From Phallusia mammillata (lineage: Eukaryota > Chordata > Ascidiacea > Phlebobranchia > Ascidiidae), in the NCBI GenBank assembly GCA_003260075.1, contig QLIY01000033.1:263252-327251 (forward strand): a stretch of DNA of 64,000 nt. Direction: 5' to 3'. Below, one piece after another: positions 1 through 16,395 of the stretch (positions are counted from its first letter, which is position 1; every line of letters begins with the position of its first letter). A program made the position numbers and the translations under genes. The notes beneath the pieces were generated by a model. The model saw only the letters and a program-made list of their open reading frames with translations. It had not been told where the DNA came from and made no database searches.

Positions 1-560
1 GAAATATGTGTCATAAGGGAATAAACACTATGTTTACTGTTAGATCTTTCTGGAACCCGAAAAATGGCTGAAAATAACTTATGACTACCATAGAAACGGA
101 AATATAAACATTAGTCTATGCAGAAATGAGGGTAAACATTTCCATTTCGTGGTGTGAAACGTTATTGCGAAATAACATGCAATAGTTTCCATAAACATTG
201 CACAATAGTGTCGTAAACGCTACACTATGCTTCTTCTCAAGTACGAGCGGCTGTGTTCTACTTTAAACTTGAAACGACAATATAAACAAGAGGAAGTATG
301 CGTAATGATAAACGAACACCTTTTGTTTGTGCAGAACATTCTAGAATAACCAAATGACTCAAAATATCTTATGACTTGCATGAGAACGGAAATACCAACA
401 CTTACATCCAGTTATAAAGAGGTTAAACACTTCCGCTACATGCTGTGCAACATTATTGCAAACAACATGCTAACGTTAAACATAAACTTTGTGCACATTA
501 ATATCATGACCGCTACACGTGTGGCGCAGGAATACGTCGGTTGTGTTCAAAAGGAGAGTT
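1..560. repeat. Diverged tandem repeat, period about 290 bp
   Basis: Two head-to-tail units can be aligned by eye. Landmarks in unit 1 (cttatgac at 78, then aacggaaata, a TAAACA-rich stretch, CGCTACAC near 220, GGCTGTGTTC near 250) recur in the same order in unit 2 (cttatgac at 368, and so on), giving a 290-bp period with many substitutions. The array is cut by the window edge, so the copy number is unknown. No coding potential is apparent; the 66-codon frame inside it is probably chance. Confidence 0.65.
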
Positions 561-1172
561 ATGTCGTGTAGACTTTTTTGCCATGTATACAGATGGCCTA
601 CTGAATCTATTTGTACATTACTATATTATGCCAAATTAATTGTAATTCTACCACCAATCCAGCTCCAAGGTTTTCGGTTAGTTTATTTTGCTGGGTGAAA
701 CACATCTTGCAAGAAATAACTGCTTTAATTTCGCTGAGATATTTGACCGTGGTTTCTTCGGCTGAAAATAACTAATATGTTACTGTTGCGGAATTGTTTA
801 ATGCGCAATCCTTATTTCAAAATTTTGTTTACAGCTTTGGTCAACTTGTGTATCAACCATGTTCAAGTGGTGCCTCACATGGTAAACAGAACAGCAAGTC
901 TGATAACTTGCCTTTGAACTCGCAAACAAGAACTGGACCAGACTATGTGTTTATTCAAATTACATGAACGAGTAAAATCTTGTGCACAATATTGAAAGCA
1001 TTGTCAAAGCAGCATCATTATTGATGGTCTCTTGTATTTCACGAACAGTAAAAAAGATTTCTCCCCACTGACCATGTCAGTTCATCCACAGAGTTTGGAC
1101 CTCTGTTCTTATGTAATTGGGGACTGTCACAAAGAAAATTTACATACATACACCGAAACAAATTCACAAGGC
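561..1172. other. 3' flank of the RRM gene; no gene seen
   Basis: AT-rich, with no frame that matches a protein family. The right part is the 3' UTR of the minus-strand RRM gene, with a minus-strand AATAAA at 950-955. Confidence 0.5.
950..955 (-). terminator. Poly(A) signal AATAAA of the RRM gene
   Basis: tttatt on the plus strand is AATAAA on the minus strand, about 220 bases past the stop codon at 1173. This is a reasonable cleavage signal for the glycine-rich RRM gene. Confidence 0.5.
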
Positions 1173-1941
1173 TCAATAATCGCCATAGTTGTCATCACGG
1201 TATCTTCCGCCGCCACCTCCTCCACCAGAGCTCCTGCTGCTATAGCCTTCACCTGGTAAACCCAATTACAAGTTTTAACATATATATACTTTTTCTAACA
1301 CCCTTAGCAGTTATTAAGTCAAAGTTTCAATATATGCACCTTACATTGATCTATGTTATCCCACACAAAAATGTTCGTAACTATGTCCTAAGCAAGATAT
1401 TTGATTTTGTTGTTATAAAACTTCCACAATCAGACCTATTAAATGGGCGTCTTACCTGGCATTTCAAACACACAATAAACTCTGGAGTTCTTTCTCCGTG
1501 GTTTTTCTATGTACCTCGTGAACTATTCCACTTGGCATTTAAGACATAAAGACACAGAAGATTTCTTAACGACAGACAAATGGCTCTAAATGGTGTGGGG
1601 CATTTACTTAGCAAGGAATAACTGATGTGGGCCGTTGCCAGACGTCTAGCAAAAAAATAAACAAGTATTGAAGGCAAGGTTTGTAATGCAAAACTGCACT
1701 GGAGTAAAAATAACCTTAACATATTAGTTAAAATGTGAAAAATAAATGTTAATAAAAAACACAGCATTTCGCTGGTATAGGCAAACTTTACAACATTTTT
1801 TACTACCATGTAAATAGCTCCATCAGTTTGGTACCTGAAAATAACTACTTACTTCTTCCATATCCACCACCTCCTCCTCTGCTATTGTAACCACCATCAT
1901 CATTTCTGTAACCTCCGCCTCCGCGGTATCCACCACCGCCT

Positions 1942-1981
<40 letters not shown>

Positions 1982-2297
1982 AGCCACCACTTCCACGGTA
2001 TCCACCGCCGCCGCCACCACCCTGATAACGGCCTCCACCACCACCACCACTGCCACGGTCCTTGGCTTCATTTACTTTAATATTACGGCCATCAACTTCT
2101 TGTCCATCCATTTGTTCTTGGGCTTTTTGAGCATCATCAACTGATTCGAAGGTAATAAAGCCAAAGCCACGTGAGCGACCGGTTTCACGGTCCTTTATGA
2201 CAATCACATCCTCAATCTCACCAAAGCTTTCAAATTCACTTCGCAAATCTTTTTCAGTTAAGTTAAAGGACATGTTTCCGACAAATAGCTTTGCCAT
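1173..2297 (-). CDS. CIRBP: Glycine-rich RRM RNA-binding protein, CIRBP/RBM3-like
   Basis: Exons 1853-2297 and 1173-1252. The first exon encodes one RRM (residues about 1-80) with RNP2 KLFVGNMSF and RNP1 RGFGFITF, followed by a glycine/RGG-rich low-complexity tail. This is the architecture of cold-inducible RNA-binding proteins, which bind mRNA in nucleus and cytoplasm and affect its stability and translation. The donor GAA|GTAAGT joins a CAG acceptor at 1253 in phase 1, adding a tail that ends RYRDDNYGDY and a TGA stop; arginine-glycine and YGDY endings suit the family. If the intron is retained, translation stops two codons later (SK then TAG). Inside the glycine tail a 37-G run at 1944-1980 becomes a proline stretch on the coding strand; family logic says this should be glycine-rich, so it is probably filler and the true length of this segment is unknown. 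Orthology to CIRBP rather than another glycine-rich RRM gene is inferred. Confidence 0.85.
1944..1980. other. 37-base poly-G run inside the RRM coding exon
   Basis: An uninterrupted G run replaces part of the glycine-rich region and would encode about 12 prolines on the minus strand. Flanking codons (GGT GGA TAC and similar) are glycine/tyrosine codons, so the run looks like assembly filler across a low-complexity repeat. Confidence 0.75.
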
Positions 2298-7381
<5,084 letters not shown>

Positions 7382-7604
7382 GGGGAAGATGGTATATCTT
7401 CCCAAAGTGGTTTTAACAAAACCATGCAGACTTTGCCATGGATCAAGCGCTTAATGACATGAACAAGCAAGCCCTCTGGTGTCTTTTTCTACACAAGCCA
7501 GAAACGAAAATGTAAACAATTCTGATGGCTAAACTGTTTGTTTACTGTCAACTGCTCAATTTGCAGTGAAATTAGAACACAAAGTGTGTCAATTAAAGTT
7601 GTAC

Positions 7605-7610
7605 AATAAA
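7605..7610 (+). terminator. Poly(A) signal AATAAA of ILF2
   Basis: AATAAA lies 224 bases past the ILF2 stop codon at 7379-7381. SRBD1 converges from the other side with its stop at 7836, so the two 3' UTRs share a 454-base gap. Confidence 0.6.
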
Positions 7611-7835
7611 ACAGCAAACCCACTAAACTGTTTGGTGTAGTTTTATAGTGGCAGCGAAAACAAAACATCATAACATTGACAGTAAGCATTAAACTGATAA
7701 TGTGTGGACACAAAATAAACTAAGCCTAATAAAATAAAATAAAAATAAAAGAATATGAACGAAAAATAATATGAATGTCTTCTAAATTATCAACACAAAA
7801 ATAACTCTGTCTTGTGAAACCCTTTTGCTACACTC

Positions 7836-10800
7836 TTAAACAAATCTTAGTTTTTCCACACAGTCAGCTGAAACAAGTCGAACGGAAGTTTTTCCTTGTA
7901 AGGTATTCAGCACTGAAACTGTGATTATATCATTTGGTCCAATTATTTCCTTTAGTTCGTTCCATCGCCCATTCATTTTAGAAAGATGCAGCAACGCATC
8001 CTATAAAAAAGGATTGCTTTCTTAATATAGCAATGCCCAATCTCTGTGACTGTACTTCAAACTCGTGAGTGTTCAATGTATTTAGGGAAGGGAATTGTCA
8101 TGGGTGTATATTAAGTATGTTGGTTTGAAAGAAATAGAACAAAATTACAAAGCAGCAAGTCAGTTTTAGATGTGCTGATTTTGTGAAGTACTGTAATATG
8201 GATATGTGATTATGTCCAAATTAAGTTTTTAAATGATGCAAGTACCAGGGTGGCACTATATACCACATGTTGCTGCTTAAAATATCACATTGTGTGTAAA
8301 ATGTGAGAATACAATTCCAAACAAGGGAAAATTAGACCAGATTCTAGTACAACTTCAGGCGCTTTCAAAAGTCTGCCAAATTTACAATTTTTCGCAAAAG
8401 CATTAATGTCCTTTAAAACTGCCTACCTTGTGAGGGGGGGGGGTAGGCGCTCTCAAAAGTCTGCCAAATTTAAAATTTTTCGCAAAAGCATTAATGTCCT
8501 TTAAAACTGCCTACCTTGTGATAGCATGCTGTAACATGTGGTATTTAGTACTATCACAAATACAAGACACCTGAAAAATGTCTATATTTGAACCCACTTT
8601 GTGGCATTAAAACACTAATGAGATTATAGTAAAAAAAACTACAATTGCATCACAAACCTGTCCAATTCCAATGTCAACAAAAACACCAAAGTCTGTTACA
8701 TTTGCTACTCTTCCTCTGACAACATCACCAGGTTTTATGTCATTGGTATTTCCTCTCCTCAACAATGGCTCCATCGATTCCCGAATGTCACGAAAACCAT
8801 TTATTTGTGACAAACCATCTATAATTAGCTGCATTGTCGGTTCACCCACAGAGAATAGTTTGGCAAGACTTGAGATACCTTAAAAATAATATCGGAAGTG
8901 AAAAAAAGGTTAATATACTTTAAATGTTACAAAATTGTTCGTTTTATTTGTTACATAAAAATGTAAAAAAATAATTTGTTTACTTACATTGTTTGGTCAT
9001 TGATGATTTTAGTTGTGAAACAAATTCAGCTTTACCAATTTTGGTGATGTCACAATGCATATGCTGCAGAAACCTAACACACAAACTATTTTAGAGTTCT
9101 ATGATAAACATATGTTGATTACTACAATCTGCCCCAAAGAGATTATGTAGACCAGCAGTCTTGGCACACAGGCCTATTGAAGGTAGTGATGGGACGATAA
9201 CAGGTTTTTAAGTGAGTACCGAGTATGAGTACCACATGTATACACCTTTGATACCGATTGCCAAGTACGATTACTGAGTACTTAAGTGTAGTGTTGTTCT
9301 TAGTTGCATATCACTGGCTAATTGATCTGCCGTGGTCGGGGTACAGGCATGCACTCACACATGCCGAAAAATGTAATCACGGGGGGGGGGAGAGTACGAG
9401 TACCACATGTATACACCTTTGATACCGATTACCAAGTACGATTACCGAGTACTAAAGTACATTGTTGTTCTTAGTTGTATACCACTGGCTAATTTATTTA
9501 CCATGGTCGGGGTACAGACGCACACACGCACATGCAGAAAAATGTGATCTCCACACGATAGCGAAAAAAATATATGTGACTGGGCGGAACTTTTTCCCGG
9601 TTTTGTGCTGTCCGAAGCAAATATTGGCATAAAGTTGGCTGTGTTCTTATGTTAAACTGACCTTCGGTATTCGCATGTCAGTATCGAAAACTGAGACAAA
9701 ATATTTCGATACCGAGTATCGATACCACTGAAATCGTTCAATACCATCGATACCGAGTACTGGGTACCAGTCCCATCACTAATTAAAGGTGTCATACTTA
9801 ATAGAGTTGATCTCAAAAGCATTTCAAGATGACAAAGTCGGACTGAACACATCTAGCATGCAGTGAAATAGGGGACACTCGAAATAACCACAACCAGAAA
9901 TTAGGCAAAAAGTACAAAACTTTTGTGAAAACTTACTTTTCTGCTATCTCATATGATTCTGGGTGGATGTTGGTTTGATCAAGAGGATTTGGCAAATATT
10001 CCATTGATAGTTTTTGTTTTTTGTTTGAAACACCACCGTCCTTTTTATTTTTTCGCTTGCCGAGTGATTTACAATCAGCCTCACTTTTAACTGTCGTCTT
10101 TTCGTTAGGCGGGGGGGGGGAAAACTTCACACAAGTTGCAAAAATTTGCTGTTTTGTTAAATGTATAACAATAGTAGGGAAGGGCCAAAACGGCAAATGT
10201 TCTGTTTGGTCGAGCTCCGAGCATCTCAAGTTAATGCTCAGTGTTCGGAAAAGCACGCTCGGTGCATTTTGACATCACAAACATTTCCAATTCCATACTA
10301 GTTTTGTAGCTTTCCAAGGTCTCTCACGACACTAGTGGTGTATTAAGCTGTACAGGCCCCAGAAGTGACCTTTTCATATCTAACACAATAAAATAGTCAC
10401 TTTGGTTCTTAGATTCCATTTCGGACACAAGTTCCGTACGTTAGCAGGGTATGCAAATTTAATGCTCAGGTAAGTTTGTATAACTGCTCGGCCGAGCACC
10501 AAGGATTAAAAACAGCGATGCTTGGTACCGAGTATTCGGGTTCTGGCTTGGCTCGGCCCAGCCCTAAACAATAGGGAAGGTGATTATCTTATCCCTTGTA
10601 CTTATTCTCCATCCATATGTTATCTTGGTAGGTTTTGATTTTCTTTGACCTGATTTTAGTTTATTTTAATAAAAACGCAAACTGCTTACCAATACAATAA
10701 GTTGGGGTTACCAGGGGGGGGGGGTCCTTTTACCAGAAGAAGTTGTTCTCTGTTCTTGAAAGATCCATTTTTTTGTCTCCATTCTACAATATTTTTCACC

Positions 10801-13800
10801 TGAGCTGGCTTTAAACCAGCTACATGCCTGTGATATAATTGACTGTACTGCATGTGTATAACTAAGACACATGCTTTCATTCTGTTTTTGGACAATATAA
10901 AAATTTAGCATAGCTTCTTATATCATACAATTCAAAAACTTGTCAACTTGGTAAAAAAAAGTTATCAATAGTTTTGTGTTTTTCCGCTTACCTCAGTAAT
11001 GATGGACCAGCAACATTCAAATCAACACCAACAAAAGTGACACAATCTTCAACAACATTTGATAAAGCTGCTTTAAGCAAACTCTGAGGGATATCATGCT
11101 GAGAAAAAACATGTTTGCATGAAGTTCAATGACTCAAACGATTTCAAAATATCATTGCAATTTTGCGATTTATATCACCAGCCAAAACAAACTAAACTCT
11201 TCTGATCTGTTTTCAAATATGTAAAACTTTTGCACAAGAAAACCCTGAGAAAAATCCATTGGTACTTACCCACCTGGTACATTCCCACGCCAATATGTTT
11301 TGGATCAATTTTAACCAGTTCCACAAGAGGGTCCTGTAATCTGCGTGCAATGGAAACAGCGCTTCGTAGATTTGGCTCAAGATTTGGAAGTTCTGACTTT
11401 GCCTCATCTGTTACGCTATATATTGATGCTCCATTCTCATTAACAGTGCTTATATGGAAAAAAATATTTACGTGTTACTGTTATTGTGAATCACTTTTCT
11501 ATAATGAAGCAAACTGCTTACCAGTACAATAAGTTGGGGTTACCAGTTTCACAAATAACTCTGGCAAAAAATTTTTCCACTTCTGCACAGCCTGTACCAT
11601 TTCCAATAGCGATGACTTGAAATTTGTGTGTTTTGTAAAGTCTCAACATCTAAACAATTAGGAAAAAAATATTTGCTGTGTTGTAGAAAGCATCTTTTTA
11701 TCAAGGCATTGTATTGTTAACCCGAAGATTACTTTTAGTATTAACCATCCCAGCAAAATAAAAAGAATTCTTGGAATATCATGTGCCTACATTTTTTATG
11801 GTATTGGTAATGGATTTATGCTCACTATAACTTTTTTGTCACTAACCTTGGAAAATGCCACATTTTTGTTGTGCAAATAAAAAATATCAGTTGCAAGAAT
11901 GTTGTCCCCATTTTCTGACACAACGGCACATTTACAGCCATGCCTGTATCCTGGGTCAACGCCAAGTACTGAAACATTGATTTTAAGTTAGTGTACTTTT
12001 GCACCTAAGCACATTACACAAAACACTGCCTTTGTTCACATTTATCTGAAAGCTTTTTAAACTTACCTATTTTTCCACGAACTGGTGCAGTAAGCAGGGG
12101 GGGGGGATTGTCCCCATTTTCTGAAACAACGGCACATTTACAGCCATGCCTGTATCCTGGGTCAACGCCAAGAACTGAAACATTGATTTTAAGTTTTGCA
12201 CCTTAAGCGCATTTCACAAAACACTGCCTTTGTTCACATTTATCTAAAAGCTTTTTAAACTTACCTATTTTTCCACGAACTGGTGCAGTAAGCAATAGTT
12301 TACTCAGATTTCGAGAAAAAACTTCCACTGAATCTAAATTGGCACGCTGTGTCAACTCTGCCCTAACAATTGATTTGTGTTTTAGCTTATTTGACTTAAT
12401 TTGATCAACATTACCAAATTTTTACTAGTATACTATGTACTAGACATTTTTTAAAAAGAGTATTTTATAACAATGCTCAGTGATAATTATGAAAAGTTAA
12501 AATAAAACACCAGCTTTTGGTCATTATGTCTCAAATAATGTTTGTACCTTGCCCTTCTAATCACGAGTGGCTTAATTAGTTTTGTGTAAGCATCATCAAT
12601 ACTGTGCTTGGCAAGTTTCTGCAAAAGCATACAAAGTGTAAAAAAGAGTTGTAAAATTAGACCTTGACATTACAACGTAACAAAGATATGCCTGACACCT
12701 TGTCACTTGCATCCTGACATTTAATCCAGGTCCGTTCACACCACGACAAGAAAGTTTTCTCATCTCTATCAGGAATTACAATTTTCACAGTAATCTGTTT
12801 TTGAGCTTCAGCCCGATTGATAGCAAGTATCTGAATACAAAACACATAAAAAGTAACATAGAGCTGTGTCAATCTAGTAATAATGTACTCAGCAAAAAGC
12901 ATCACCATATCTTATCCTCAATACCAAATTAAACATGCTAAATATCAGCTATTCATGACCAACAGTTTCATCAAACTAAACATAAAGATGTCTGCTTTAA
13001 AACCCAAAATGGGATAACAATTTCATTATATACTTGATAAGATTTCAAGAAGTTTAGTTGACAACGGAAATCAAAATAAATGCGATATTTTTCATTCAGC
13101 TTCACACCATCTGCTTCTTCCTTTTTCTTTGGTACATAAATTTTTGTCTCAAGCACCATGTTTCTTGGTGGAAAACTGGAAAAATAAATGATGCACTTAT
13201 CAGTTGTGCTGCTGTAAATTCTGCATTACTGTAGCATGACAGTAGAAAAAAAACTAAATCAACTGTCTATCATTTTCTCATGGTAAACGTTTTAATCACA
13301 CACAGTTACTGTAAAGCCCATGGTCATTAGTACCTGTGCATATTAACACTTTGCACAAGCAAATGTTATATACACAAGAAACACTGTTTTTAAGCTATAT
13401 TTATGCTGCCATAAGGATGCACATTATTGCTGTTCGTTAATATAGTGTCCAAATATAAAGGTACATAAAAAGGTACTTTTTTACCTGAAACGTTTGGTCG
13501 CATTTACAAAAGCCTGAAGTCAATCAATTACAGAACCCTACAAGTGAACCAATACATACATACACATTATGGGCAAAGTAGGTATTACCACTTTCCTAAT
13601 CAACGTTTATTTCCTATTGTATTTTATCTGTACTTACATTTTCTTAACTTTATCCAAAGTTCCTGGGTCTTTTGCAACAATTTCAGCCATAAGATGTTGA
13701 ATTCCTTTTTGAACTTGTTTAACATCTTTTCTACCCTCAACCGAGTTGTCGACCAAGCCCATAAAATCGTAACTAGATTTTCGATAATCCATAAACTTGT

Positions 13801-15555
13801 GAGCTGCCTCTTCCAATCCAATAGTTCTCGCTCGGTCAGCTAAAGTGTGTTTTCTGTCTCCTTTGAAAGGTGCAAACTAAAAGAGAAACTTTCGGTATTA
13901 GTATACCATACTATCAAAAAGTCAGACAAAACATGTAATTTCATTTTTGGTACATTATGTTTTCATGTTATATTCTAAAACAGCTAAACTAGGAAAGTAT
14001 GCATTATTTATTTGTCTGCATATTCTCAGAGTCTACAAATATTTTTTGGAATGATCCAATCCTTTTTTAAAATTTATGCATAATAGAATTATAGTACAAA
14101 ATAAGGCATGCAAATTGCAACCTAACTTTCTGCAATTGGTTGTGATAAGCATAAAATACAATACGAGTAAAATTAACTCTTGTTGAATAACATAAACTAC
14201 ATAAATATCCAAAATGTACTTGTTTTATTAATAACTTGTCATTTACCAAATGATTCAATTCCTCTTTAGTTTCAGCCTGACAAATAGACCTTTCCAGTTT
14301 TGTATCGAGTTTACCCTGTTTCTCAATGTTTTTGATCATGGTCTCAGCCTTCTTTTGCACATCTCTGCAAAAGAAATGTACAAATCAAAACATATGTATG
14401 TAAAGTCAAAAAATTAAAGCACCAAAAAAGTACAACACTTTCTCATCAAAACACTATTATGTTTGTTTAAAGTTGAGAAGCATATATTACAAAACGGGGG
14501 GGGGGAAGTTTACCCTGTTTCTCAATGTTTTTGATCATGGTCTCCGCCTTCTTTTGCACATCTCTGCAAAAGAAATGTGCAAATCAAAACATATGTATGT
14601 AAAGTCAAAAAATTAAAGCACCAAAGCAAGCACAACACTTTCTCATAAAAACACTATTATGTTTGTTTAAAGTTGAGAAGCATATATTACAAAACCAATT
14701 CAGACCTAAGTTGAGTTAAAGCATCGACAAATTGCCGCAACTTGTCTGCTTCCATTTGGTTTGTTGCTTCTTTCCTGTATCGAGCAATAAATGGAACAGT
14801 ACATTCATCTTTTTCAATCATTTTGATGAGTTTCTCTGCTGTCTTGTAACTGAACAAAAATCGAAGAAAAAACAAAAACATTCTAGTTAAATTTTTTCAA
14901 AGTACTGTTTACTGCTGCTTTCGAGTTTTTTTTCAAGTGTTTGTACTGAACAAATAACTAAGATAAAAATGCATTACAAAAAAATATTCCTAAACATTTC
15001 TGCACCATTCCGAAAATTCAAAATATGATACTTCACTTCCAAATTGACCACATTGTTATGTAAAAAAATCATATTTTGTTTTGGATGCATGTGAACTTTT
15101 TCACCTTCTCTGCTGATCAGAGACCTAACAATCATTTCCCTTATGTCGTGAAGCTTTTAATGCATGCACAAGAAGTTGTGTTTGGACAAATATTTGGAGC
15201 TATAAGAGTAGTTACTAAAATTGTCAAAAACAAGCAAACAGCACCAATCAAATTTGTATTTCTGACCTAAAGTATTTAAAAAGGGTAGGAAATGTGCAAA
15301 GCTTGGGTGAGTCCAATTAAAACCTCAAATAAAAATCCAAAAATGCTTTTAAATGCAGTGATGTACAAAATACCAACTAAAAAAGCAAGAAACTGGAGGG
15401 TCAACCAAGGTCATGGTTTACTGGAAAGAGACAAAACCATTACATATGTATTCCCTCTAAAAATAACCCATATAAATAACTTACGACAGGTCAAAATCTC
15501 TAGCTAAGATTTCTACAGGATCCAAGACTTCCTTTTTTACAACACCACTCTCCAT
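7836..15555 (-). CDS. SRBD1: S1 RNA-binding domain protein SRBD1 (Tex homologue), one exon region missing
   Basis: Exons in coding order: 15485-15555, 14706-14849, 14247-14364, 13638-13876, 13034-13175, 12699-12830, 12548-12618, 12265-12362, 11847-11968, 11522-11649, 11274-11448, 10992-11098, 10725-10827 (cut), 9937-10110 (cut), 8988-9073, 8658-8878, 7836-8000. Order of domains: Tex N-terminal helices ([12 protein letters not shown] near residue 40), YqgF/RNase H-like fold ([13 protein letters not shown] from about 339; [16 protein letters not shown]), helix-hairpin-helix ([17 protein letters not shown]), [14 protein letters not shown], and a C-terminal S1 domain ([20 protein letters not shown]). 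Tex-family proteins bind nucleic acid and associate with transcription and RNA; the animal role is poorly defined. Phases match at every intact junction. About 20-30 residues after the HhH motif (where human reads LGPKSFQQCAG) are lost between poly-G runs at 10111 and 10714. The start ATG lies immediately before the Tex domain, so the protein is close to bacterial Tex length and lacks the long N-terminal extension of human SRBD1. Confidence 0.92.
8357..8521. repeat. 77-bp duplicated block around a 10-G run (SRBD1 last intron)
   Basis: 8357-8433 and 8445-8521 are copies differing by a few SNPs, separated by ten Gs at 8434-8443. The pattern matches the other stitch sites in the window. Confidence 0.8.
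9184..9781. mobile_element. hAT-type miniature element in an SRBD1 intron
   Basis: Terminal inverted repeats TAGTGATGGGAC and GTCCCATCACTA are bounded by 8-bp direct repeats ATTGAAGG (9176-9183) and ATTAAAGG (9782-9789), one mismatch. The interior is rich in GAGTACC/GGTACTC motifs. A 10-G run at 9381-9390 separates two copies of an internal segment (9227-9380 and 9398 onward), so the true element is about 430 bp. No transposase is encoded. Confidence 0.8.
10175..10566. mobile_element. hAT-type miniature element (392 bp) with perfect 8-bp TSD
   Basis: The element is flanked by AACAATAG at 10167-10174 and 10567-10574. Ends are imperfect inverted repeats: TAGGGAAGGGCC at the left and TAGGGCTGGGCC (complement of the right end). 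It lies at the damaged part of SRBD1, inside an intron, and has no coding capacity. Confidence 0.75.
10681..10724. repeat. SRBD1: Misplaced partial copy of an SRBD1 exon plus an 11-G run
   Basis: 10681-10713 repeats the donor end of the exon at 11522-11649 (shared text AATAAGTTGGGGTTACCAG), then runs into Gs at 10714-10724 that cut into the real HhH exon. It is not a second exon: it lacks an acceptor and continues into filler. Confidence 0.75.
11902..12296. repeat. SRBD1: Two haplotype copies of an SRBD1 exon/intron block
   Basis: 11902-12096 and 12108-12296 align end to end with scattered SNPs and a small indel, separated by ten Gs at 12097-12106. Both contain most of the exon with [11 protein letters not shown]. 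Only the left copy continues into the full exon, so one of the pair is redundant. Confidence 0.85.
14308..14694. repeat. SRBD1: Two haplotype copies around a 10-G run (SRBD1 exon 3 region)
   Basis: 14308-14495 and 14507-14694 are near-identical, including the acceptor half of the exon with the [12 protein letters not shown] coding segment. The run at 14496-14505 is the seam. Confidence 0.85.
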
Positions 15556-15587
15556 GATGATGATGGGCTTTTAAGAGTGACTCCAGC

Positions 15588-15593
15588 TTTATT
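15588..15593 (-). terminator. Poly(A) signal of NOPCHAP1, 33 bases before the SRBD1 ATG
   Basis: tttatt (AATAAA on the minus strand) is the only such signal noticed between the NOPCHAP1 stop (15952) and the SRBD1 start (15555). Cleavage 10-30 bases downstream would fall practically at the SRBD1 start codon, leaving no room for a separate promoter. Confidence 0.55.
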
Positions 15594-15951
15594 TACACAA
15601 TTTAAACATTTACAAAAACTATCTACGAGTAAAAATACAAAATTCAGCATGCAAAAGATATGCTAAAATCAAAACACCTCATCACTAATGCAAACTAAGG
15701 GGAATAATGAAAATAAGCTTTGATAGCTAAGAAATGTTTGCAAAGAAACCACTTTGGGGCATATGCACTTTACTCAATAAAGGTCAGAATGAACAATAAA
15801 GCATTGAAAGTAAAATCCAATTTTAAAGGGACAAAATACACTTTAATATCAGTGAAAAAAGAGAAAATTGAAACGCACAATACTCACAGAAAAAATATGA
15901 CATGAATGTCTGATTGCCTATTTTATCAACAACAACTTTAGACTGGTTTAA

Positions 15952-16395
15952 TTATGTGACAGAAGTTTTTAAATCAAACTCATCTGAGTCAGATTCAGAT
16001 GAACTAGAGTCAGAATCAAGTTCCTCCAAAAATTGTTGCAAGGCAGTTTTTTGCACATCTTGAACCATGGCGATGTCCATTTCCACAACTTTTGAACAAT
16101 GCTCAACATTTTCAATGTCCAAGTTTGATAGCTCATCTTCATTCTTGCTTGCAAGCTCTCTGTTTGCGGCCTCGAGCTTTGGCAAAAACATTTTAAGTCT
16201 TTCAGTCAATGATTGGTTTGCAAGTTTAAGCTCATTGACTTCTCTTGTTCGTGATTGTGTTGCGAGTTTAAAAGTTTTTTCAGCAGTTTCACCAACAATA
16301 TTTAGGTTTGGTTGAAGTGTTTGTTTCTTGAGGTTACAATCAAGTAACTCTGTAGAATGAGGTTTGTCCGTATCTTTGGTATTTGTATCTGTCAT
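15952..16395 (-). CDS. NOPCHAP1: NOP protein chaperone 1 (C12orf45 family)
   Basis: A single uninterrupted 147-codon frame. NOPCHAP1 bridges NOP58 and the R2TP/RUVBL1-RUVBL2 machinery during box C/D snoRNP assembly in vertebrates. The core matches in order: FLPKLEAANREL (human has FLPQMARANEKL), then DIENVEHCSKVVEMDIAM (human NIENIDGPHSKVIQMDVAL), then an acidic serine-rich tail (SDSSSSESDSDE) as in the human protein. The N-terminal 60 residues are charged and unconserved. The start at 16395 is the first ATG in frame and gives a normal family length. The gene has no intron, unlike all its neighbours, and lies 397 bases upstream of SRBD1 on the same strand. Recognition rests on the short conserved core, recalled rather than searched. 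Confidence 0.8.
   Translation of the reverse strand: MTDTNTKDTDKPHSTELLDCNLKKQTLQPNLNIVGETAEKTFKLATQSRTREVNELKLANQSLTERLKMFLPKLEAANRELASKNEDELSNLDIENVEHCSKVVEMDIAMVQDVQKTALQQFLEELDSDSSSSESDSDEFDLKTSVT

Noticed and set aside
11902-12096. Duplicated SRBD1 exon as an alternative exon
   Set aside because: The copies also share intron sequence with SNP-level differences and are separated by filler, unlike the relay exons, whose introns differ.
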